The notes under the pieces were generated by a model. The model was given only the letters and a program-made list of their open reading frames with translations. It made no database searches and had not been told where the DNA came from. A stretch of DNA of 27,509 nucleotides from Ruminococcaceae bacterium UBA2656 (lineage in GTDB: Bacteria; Bacillota; Clostridia; Oscillospirales; Acutalibacteraceae): positions 1-27,509 of the forward strand of contig DENA01000030.1 of NCBI GenBank assembly GCA_002359465.1. Direction: 5' to 3'. Both the position numbers and the translations under genes were made by a program. The first letter of the stretch is position 1. The number at the start of each line of letters is the position of its first letter. Positions 22,027 to 27,509 of this stretch are shown piece by piece.

Positions 22027-24281
22027 CCGTTTTCATTACCGTTTACGGAATTGTACAGGGTGTAGGCTACCGCCCGTTTGTCGCCGGTCTGGCGCGCCGG
22101 CTTGAAATTGCGGGTACGGTGCGCAACAGCGGCGGTATTGTCGAAATCGCCGTCTCCGGTGAACGGCAGCGTGTGGAGGAGTTCCTGCACTGCCTTCATA
22201 CAAGCGGGCCGGACGGCGCGCAGGTGGTGAAAATCAGCACCGCACCGGCGGCGGAACAGCCGTTTGACGGCTTTGTCATTTTGAAAAGCGACAAAGCCGC
22301 GCAGGACAGGGAAGAAACCCCGATGATTCCTCCGGATCTGCCGATGTGTGATGAATGCAGAAAAGAGCTGTACGCGCCGGAGAACAGGCGCCGGGGATAT
22401 CCGTTTATCAGCTGCGCTTCCTGCGGGCCGCGGTTCAGCATTATGAACACCCTCCCCTACGACCGTGAAACCACAACCATGAAAGATTTTGCCATGTGCC
22501 CCGACTGCGCGCAGGAATACAAAGCCGGGCGCAGATGCCACGCGCAAACCGTTTCCTGTCACAGCTGCGGTCCGCAGCTGATTCTGCTGTCCGGAGGAAC
22601 CGAATTTGAAAAGCAGGACGCTCTTGAGCGGGCAATCGCCCTGCTGAAAGGAGGGGCCGTCCTTGCCGTAAAAGGCGTGGGTGGATATCAGTTTGTCTGC
22701 ATCCCCACGGATGAAGTTGCGGTGGAGCGTCTTCGGCTGTTGAAGGGAAGGGGAAAAAAGCCTTTTGCCGTCATGTTTCCCAATATGGGAAGTATCCGCG
22801 AAATGTGCGATGTGAATGCGGATGAAGAAAATATGTTGTCGTCTACGGCTCGCCCCATTGTACTGCTGAACAAAAAGTCAACCGGGTTTTGTTCGGCAGT
22901 TTGTGGAGAAAGCCGTTTTCTCGGTGCGTTTCTTCCCTGTACCGGGCTGCATCAGCTTCTGACGGATGCCTGCGGCCCTTTGATTGTGACAAGCGGAAAC
23001 TTTACCTCTGAACCGATTATTTTTAAAGACGATGACATCATACAATTGAATGTTCCCTATCTTTCCGGAGTGCTGTACAACACCCGCAGGATTGTAACCC
23101 CGCTGGACGATTCCGTCGGGCGGGTCGCCTGCTCGGTGCCACAGGTTATCCGCCGGAGCAGGGGCTATGTTCCCCTTCCCGTTATACTGGAGCAAGGCGC
23201 AGACCAGCCGGTTCTTGCCATGGGCGGCGACCTGAAAAGCAGTTTTTGCCTGCTCAGCGGCGACCGCGCCTATTTGAGCCAGTACTTCGGCGATCTGGAA
23301 AATTACCGGGTATATGAAAATTATCAACACGGCCTGAAGCATATGGAACAGCTGCTGCGGATTTCGCCGCGGCGGATTGCCTGCGACCTGCACCCCGGCT
23401 ACCAGTCCTCCGCGCTCGCGCAAAGGCTTGCGAAAGAGTTCGGTCTGGGCCGCCCGCTTCCAGTCCAGCATCACCACGCGCACGCGGCCTCCGTCATGGC
23501 GGAGCACCGTCTGGACGGCTGTATCGGCGTGATTTTGGACGGCACCGGTTACGGCACGGATGGAACCGTCTGGGGCGGCGAATTTCTGCTTTGCAGGGGT
23601 GCGGATTTTGAGCGGCGCGCGCATCTCAGCCGCGTTTTACTCTGCGGAGGGGACGCGGCGGCAAAAAACGCCGTGCTGACCGCCGACTGTTACCGCTTCG
23701 CCGCGGGCGAGGAAACGGGAAGCGAGCGTTTCCCGTTTGTGGAAGCTGCCCTGAAGCATCGGGTTAATACGCAGAAAAGCTCCAGCATGGGCAGACTGTT
23801 CGACGCGGTGAGCGCCCTGCTGGGTATTAGGGAAGAGAATTCCTATGAGGGCGAATGCGCCATCGCACTGGAAAACGCTGCCGCGGCGGCGAAAAGCGCG
23901 GGAAAAGAGCCGATTCCTTTCCGTTTTTTCCTCAATCAGAATCCGGACGGCGAATGGGAAGCCGACCAGGCCGATTTTATCCGCCAGCTTTTGCAGGCCG
24001 TTCAGAGCGGTAAGGACAAAGGCTGCATTGCGCTTGGATTTCATCGGGCGCTGGCTGAGACGGTGCTTACGGTCTGCCGGAAAATCCGTGAAGAGAGCGG
24101 TGAAAACCGCGTCGCTTTAAGCGGGGGCGTATTTGCAAACCTTATTTTGCTGCAGGATTGCTTCGACAGATTAACATCGGACGGTTTTAAAGTATTTCTG
24201 AATTCCTCCGTACCGTCCAATGACGGCGGAATCTGTCTGGGACAGGCGTGGCTTTGCGCGCAGACAGACAGTTCCCTGTAA
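22023..24281 (+). CDS. hypF: Carbamoyltransferase HypF
   Basis: A 752-residue multidomain enzyme that uses carbamoyl phosphate and ATP to make the precursor of the cyanide ligands and loads it onto the last cysteine of HypE. Domains in order: acylphosphatase (residues 1-88, VQGVGYRPFV motif), two zinc fingers (Cys109, 112, 131, 134 and Cys159, 162, 179, 182), YrdC-like adenylation domain (about 200-385), and a Kae1-like carbamoyltransferase domain with the metal motif HHHAHAASVMAEH and DGTGYGTDGTVWGGE. In the second finger the usual RRFHAQ reads RRCHAQ. Full length; starts by a 4-bp overlap with hypA. Confidence 0.96.
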   Translation: MTVFITVYGIVQGVGYRPFVAGLARRLEIAGTVRNSGGIVEIAVSGERQRVEEFLHCLHTSGPDGAQVVKISTAPAAEQPFDGFVILKSDKAAQDREETPMIPPDLPMCDECRKELYAPENRRRGYPFISCASCGPRFSIMNTLPYDRETTTMKDFAMCPDCAQEYKAGRRCHAQTVSCHSCGPQLILLSGGTEFEKQDALERAIALLKGGAVLAVKGVGGYQFVCIPTDEVAVERLRLLKGRGKKPFAVMFPNMGSIREMCDVNADEENMLSSTARPIVLLNKKSTGFCSAVCGESRFLGAFLPCTGLHQLLTDACGPLIVTSGNFTSEPIIFKDDDIIQLNVPYLSGVLYNTRRIVTPLDDSVGRVACSVPQVIRRSRGYVPLPVILEQGADQPVLAMGGDLKSSFCLLSGDRAYLSQYFGDLENYRVYENYQHGLKHMEQLLRISPRRIACDLHPGYQSSALAQRLAKEFGLGRPLPVQHHHAHAASVMAEHRLDGCIGVILDGTGYGTDGTVWGGEFLLCRGADFERRAHLSRVLLCGGDAAAKNAVLTADCYRFAAGEETGSERFPFVEAALKHRVNTQKSSSMGRLFDAVSALLGIREENSYEGECAIALENAAAAAKSAGKEPIPFRFFLNQNPDGEWEADQADFIRQLLQAVQSGKDKGCIALGFHRALAETVLTVCRKIREESGENRVALSGGVFANLILLQDCFDRLTSDGFKVFLNSSVPSNDGGICLGQAWLCAQTDSSL

Positions 24282-24365
24282 TCTTCTGAAATGATACCTC
24301 CGTGCTTTCATGCGGATAAAGCATGGGTGGCTTTACAGAAATCCGCGTATAAAAAGGAGATTGCC

Positions 24366-24578
24366 ATGTGTGTTGCACTGCCCGGCAGGGTCATAAAATT
24401 AAACGGCACAAAAGCGACGGTGGATTTCAGCGGAAACACTCTGGAAGCGGAAGCCGGCCTGGTAAAAGTTAAGCCGGGTGACAGCGTGCTGGTACACGCC
24501 GGATGTATCCTGCAGGTACTTACGGAAGAAGACCGCAATGCGCTGGAGGAGCTTTTAAAGGAAATCGAAGAGCTATGA
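24366..24578 (+). CDS. hypC: Hydrogenase assembly chaperone HypC
   Basis: A 70-residue HypC/HybG-type chaperone that carries the Fe(CN)2CO unit with HypD and delivers it to the large subunit. The start MCVALPGRV gives the essential Cys2 and the family motif. The ATG at 24366 follows AAAAGGAG; an in-frame start at 24291 would bury Cys2 and is rejected. The 84-bp gap after hypF includes a small inverted repeat (TGCTTT / AAAGCA) of unclear role. Its TGA overlaps the hypD ATG. Confidence 0.95.
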   Translation: MCVALPGRVIKLNGTKATVDFSGNTLEAEAGLVKVKPGDSVLVHAGCILQVLTEEDRNALEELLKEIEEL

Positions 24579-25612
24579 CGGATATTCAGTCTTATTTAAA
24601 AACTTATGACGGGCCGCCCGTCCGGCTGATGGAGGTCTGCGGAACGCATACGGCACAGATTTCCCGCTGCGGGATCGCCGGGATGCTCTCCCCCGCCATC
24701 CGGCTGATTTCAGGGCCCGGATGCCCGGTCTGCGTAACGGTCACCGCCTACATTGACCGGCTTGTTGAGCTTTGCATGAAACCGGAAAACGTTGTCGTCA
24801 CGTTCGGCGACATGCTGCGTGTGACGGGCAGCCGCCAAAGCCTGAACGACGCGAAAGCCGCCGGCGGTCATATAGAGATGGTGTATTCCCCGCTTGACAC
24901 ACTGAAGCTGGCGGCAGCCGACCCGGCACGAACTTATATTTTCGCGGCGGTCGGATTTGAAACCACGGCGCCGGTCTACACCATGCTTCTGAAGGAAGCG
25001 GCTGCCGCCGGGATTTCCAACGTGAAAATCCTGACTTCGCTGAAAACCATGCCGCCGGTAATCGACTGGATCTGCAAAAATCAGGGCGGCGTGGACGGAT
25101 TTATTGCGCCCGGCCACGTCAGCGTAATTACCGGCAGCGATATTTTTGAGCCTTTATCTGAAAAATACGGCATTCCGTTCGCGGTCGCCGGTTTTGAAGG
25201 GCCGCAGATACTGGCGGCGATTTACGCGCTGGTCAAACGGCGCGGCAAGGCCGGTGTGATGAATCTGTATCCCTCCGCGGTAACGCGGCGCGGCAATGAA
25301 ATCGCTCAAAACACGGTGCGGAGCTATTTCGCCCCATGCGACGCAGCGTGGCGCGGCATGGGAGCGATTCCCGGCTCCGGCCTGCTGCTGCGGGAGGAAT
25401 ATGCCCGCTTTGACGCGGGCAGCGACAATTTGAACACCGACCGCGGCGCAAATGCCCACTGCCGCTGCGCGCAGGTCCTGACCGGCGCTATCTCACCGAA
25501 CGAGTGTCCGCTGTTCGGCTCCGGCTGCACGCCGCAGACGCCGCAGGGTGCCTGCATGGTGTCCATGGAGGGAAGCTGTTACAATTATTTTATCAACATG
25601 AGGAAACGATAA
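24575..25612 (+). CDS. hypD: Hydrogenase Fe-(CN)2CO assembly protein HypD
   Basis: A 345-residue Fe-S protein that forms the scaffold on which iron receives its cyanide and CO ligands. Conserved motifs are MEVCGTHT (Cys22), GPGCPVC (Cys50, Cys53), and the C-terminal [4Fe-4S] region with cysteines in CRCAQVL, ECPLFGSGCTP and GACMVSMEGSC. The start at 24575 gives the normal N-terminus and an ATGA overlap with hypC; a longer in-frame reading from 24503 lies within hypC. Its TAA shares one base with the hypE ATG. Confidence 0.96.
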   Translation: MTDIQSYLKTYDGPPVRLMEVCGTHTAQISRCGIAGMLSPAIRLISGPGCPVCVTVTAYIDRLVELCMKPENVVVTFGDMLRVTGSRQSLNDAKAAGGHIEMVYSPLDTLKLAAADPARTYIFAAVGFETTAPVYTMLLKEAAAAGISNVKILTSLKTMPPVIDWICKNQGGVDGFIAPGHVSVITGSDIFEPLSEKYGIPFAVAGFEGPQILAAIYALVKRRGKAGVMNLYPSAVTRRGNEIAQNTVRSYFAPCDAAWRGMGAIPGSGLLLREEYARFDAGSDNLNTDRGANAHCRCAQVLTGAISPNECPLFGSGCTPQTPQGACMVSMEGSCYNYFINMRKR

Positions 25613-26598
25613 TGAAAATAACAATAGCGCACGGCAGCGGCGGAAAAGCCACTGCCGAATTGATCGAAGATATCTTTGAAAAGAGCTTCCGCAATCCGGT
25701 CTTATCCAAGATGGAGGACTCCGCCGTCGTACCAGGCGCGGAGAAAATCGCCTTGACTACGGACAGTTTTGTTGTAACGCCTTTGTTTTTCCCCGGCGGA
25801 GATATCGGCCGGCTTTCCGTGTGCGGAACGGTAAACGACCTGCTGATGAGCGGAGCGACGCCCCGCTACCTCACCTGCGGCTTCATTCTGGAAGAGGGCG
25901 CCGATACGGACGACCTGAAAAAAATAGCGGCCTCTATGGCGGAAACAGCCAAAGAAGCCGGAGTCAGTATTGTAGCAGGCGACACCAAGGTCGTGGAGGG
26001 CAAGGGGGGCATTTACATCAACACCGCCGGCGTCGGCTTTGTACCGTCCAATGTTTCGCTCAGCGCTTCTTCCTGTGAAGCAGGCGACGTTGTACTGCTC
26101 TCCGGCAATCTGGGAGACCACCACGCGGCGATTCTGAGCGAGCGGATGCATATTCAGAATACCATCCGCAGCGACTGCGCCCCGCTGAACGAAATGGCGG
26201 GCGCATTGGTAAAAAGCGGCGTAAAGGTAAAAGCCATGCGTGACGTTACAAGGGGCGGATTGGGTACGGTGCTGAATGAGTTCGCCGCCGCGTCCGGGTG
26301 CTGCATGGAGCTTGAGGAAGAAACGATTCCCGTTTCCGCGCAGGTTCACGGGTTTTGCGAGATACTGGGTCTTGACCCTCTTTATATGGGCAACGAGGGA
26401 AAAATGACAGCCGTCGTAGCGGCACAAGACGCGCAAAAGGCGCTTGCATGCATGAGAAACAGCCGGTATGGGAAAGACGCGGCGATCATCGGGAAGGTCG
26501 TTTCCGGAGAACCCGGCACGGTACTGCTCCACACCCCCATTGGGGGAACGCGGATTGTCACCGTCCTGTACGGGGAAGGGCTGCCGAGAATCTGCTGA
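25612..26598 (+). CDS. hypE: Carbamoyl dehydratase HypE
   Basis: A 328-residue PurM/ThiL-fold enzyme that dehydrates the carbamoyl group on its own C-terminal cysteine to thiocyanate, the cyanide source for the active-site iron. The N-terminus shows HGSGGKAT and the nucleotide-binding DSFVV and GTVNDLLMSGA motifs; the C-terminus ends PRIC with the essential Cys328. The start at 25612 overlaps the hypD stop by one base and gives the canonical MKITIAHGSGG; a longer in-frame reading from 25504 adds only hypD-overlapping sequence. It is the last gene of the operon and is followed by a strong terminator. Confidence 0.96.
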   Translation: MKITIAHGSGGKATAELIEDIFEKSFRNPVLSKMEDSAVVPGAEKIALTTDSFVVTPLFFPGGDIGRLSVCGTVNDLLMSGATPRYLTCGFILEEGADTDDLKKIAASMAETAKEAGVSIVAGDTKVVEGKGGIYINTAGVGFVPSNVSLSASSCEAGDVVLLSGNLGDHHAAILSERMHIQNTIRSDCAPLNEMAGALVKSGVKVKAMRDVTRGGLGTVLNEFAAASGCCMELEEETIPVSAQVHGFCEILGLDPLYMGNEGKMTAVVAAQDAQKALACMRNSRYGKDAAIIGKVVSGEPGTVLLHTPIGGTRIVTVLYGEGLPRIC

Positions 26599-26620
26599 AA
26601 TCGCTTAAAAATACATTTGA

Positions 26621-26650
26621 GGACAGCCGTCAGACGGCTGTCCTTTTTTT
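26621..26650 (+). terminator. Rho-independent terminator of the ech-hyp operon
   Basis: GGACAGCCG (26621-26629) and CGGCTGTCC (26635-26643) form a perfect 9-bp stem with a five-base loop, followed at once by seven T (26644-26650). It lies just before the convergent ABC-F stop at 26653 and may also work, less well, on the minus strand. Confidence 0.95.
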
Positions 26651-26652
26651 GT

Positions 26653-27509
26653 TCAGGACGACTCACCGCTGTTCTGCTGTGCAATCCGGTCGGCAAGATC
26701 GTTCAGGTATACCCAGCGCTCCGTCTGGGCGTCAAGCTCCGCTTCAAGCGCTTCCTTTTCCGCAATCAGTTCAGATAAAAGAACGTAGTTGCTCGCTTCT
26801 TTTGCTATTTCGCGTTCCTTTCCGGCGATCTTTTCCTCCAGCCCGGCAATCACGGCGTCGATTTCACCGTATTCCCGCTGCTCCTTAAAGGTGAATTTCA
26901 GCTTGTCCGACTTTTGACGGCAAGCGGTTTTCGGCCTGTTCTCCTTTGCCTTCGGGGCGTCCTCCTGTTCGGGTTTCTGAAAGGTCAGGTAGTCCGAATA
27001 GCCGCCGGCATAATCGTGAATCTCCCCGCCGCGTTCAAACGCAAAAATGTGTTCCGCAACCTTGTCAAGGAAATAGCGGTCATGGGAAACGACAATGACG
27101 GCGCCTGAAAAGCTTCGGAGATAGTCCTCCAAAATCGTAAGCGTCTGAATATCAAGGTCGTTTGTCGGCTCGTCAAAAAGCAGCACATTCGGCGCCTGCA
27201 TCAGTACGCCGAGCAGATAAAGCCTGCGGCGCTCCCCGCCCGACAGTCTGCCGATCAGGGAATACTGCAGGTCGGCTGTAAAAAGAAATTTTTCCATCAT
27301 CTGCGCAGCGGTCAGTGTACCGTCCGGAGTAATGGCCTCCGGGGAAATATCCCAGATATAATCAATTGCACGCAGGCCGGTGTCCATTTCCTCACATTCC
27401 TGCGAAAAATAGCCGATGCGCACGGTCTCCCCAACGGTAACCGTGCCGCTGTCAGGTGCGACTGTGCCGATCATTATTTTTAGCAGCGTTGATTTGCCGC
27501 AGCCGTTTG
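26653..27509 (-). CDS. ABC-F family ATPase, C-terminal part (cut by the right edge)
   Basis: The visible 285 residues are the second ATPase domain and C-terminal tail of an ABC-F protein of the Uup/YdiF type; the first ATPase domain lies beyond the window. Motifs in order: Walker A NGCGKST at the very edge, signature LSGGERRRL, Walker B VLLFDEPTNDLD, and the switch histidine in VVSHDRYFLDK. A linker rich in K, E and P leads to a C-terminal coiled coil (IDAVIAGLEEKIAGKEREI and beyond), which ABC-F proteins of this type use for nucleic acid or ribosome contact. ABC-F members act on translating ribosomes; some give antibiotic resistance, but nothing here shows that for this one. There are no membrane segments. 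Confidence 0.93.
   Translation of the reverse strand, partial: NGCGKSTLLKIMIGTVAPDSGTVTVGETVRIGYFSQECEEMDTGLRAIDYIWDISPEAITPDGTLTAAQMMEKFLFTADLQYSLIGRLSGGERRRLYLLGVLMQAPNVLLFDEPTNDLDIQTLTILEDYLRSFSGAVIVVSHDRYFLDKVAEHIFAFERGGEIHDYAGGYSDYLTFQKPEQEDAPKAKENRPKTACRQKSDKLKFTFKEQREYGEIDAVIAGLEEKIAGKEREIAKEASNYVLLSELIAEKEALEAELDAQTERWVYLNDLADRIAQQNSGESS

Noticed and set aside
24282..24365. Regulatory RNA between hypF and hypC
   Set aside because: Only a 6-bp TGCTTT/AAAGCA repeat is visible; it is not enough to support a structured RNA.

Overview
The window comes from a spore-forming, anaerobic, moderate-GC Firmicute, most likely a clostridium of the Ruminococcaceae/Oscillospirales type. This is inferred from a spore germinant-receptor operon, a six-subunit Ech-type membrane [NiFe]-hydrogenase, a two-iron superoxide reductase, an ECF-type niacin transporter under NiaR control, and strong AGGAGG-like ribosome sites. 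The species cannot be named from this sequence alone. No tRNA, rRNA, CRISPR array, transposase or phage gene was seen.

Layout. (1) 1-4101, plus strand: a gerA-type operon in the order A, C, small two-helix protein, B. (2) 4126-8520, minus strand: DUF2156 protein, a 748-residue GNAT/two-TM fusion of unknown function, niaR, then niaX with its own promoter and a 24-bp NiaR-type palindrome. (3) 8713-10566, minus: a secreted surface protein with a beta-rich N-terminal half and two tandem Ig-like repeats, starting at TTG. (4) 10863-12413, minus: a PhzF-family isomerase followed, in frame after its TAG, by a degraded yjdF (DUF2992) remnant; a cupin protein lies upstream. (5) 12617-14306, plus: an encapsulated ferritin-like protein with a C-terminal targeting peptide, its encapsulin shell, and desulfoferrodoxin, forming an iron-storage and oxygen-defence module. 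(6) 14502-16229, plus: a B12-binding radical SAM protein of the DUF4080 type with its own promoter. (7) 16598-26598, plus: echABCDEF followed directly by hypA, hypF, hypC, hypD and hypE, closed by a strong terminator. (8) 26653 to the right edge, minus: the C-terminal half of an ABC-F ATPase.

How the genes work together. The ech-hyp block encodes both the ferredoxin-linked, ion-translocating hydrogenase and most of the machinery that builds its Fe(CN)2CO centre and delivers nickel; hypB and a maturation protease are not in the window, and EchE ends right after its last CxxC motif, so no C-terminal peptide needs removal. The encapsulin module sequesters iron in a protein cage beside an enzyme that removes superoxide, which suits an oxygen-sensitive organism rich in Fe-S enzymes. 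NiaR and NiaX form a compact niacin-sensing and uptake circuit. The least understood part is the DUF2156/GNAT-fusion pair upstream of niaR.
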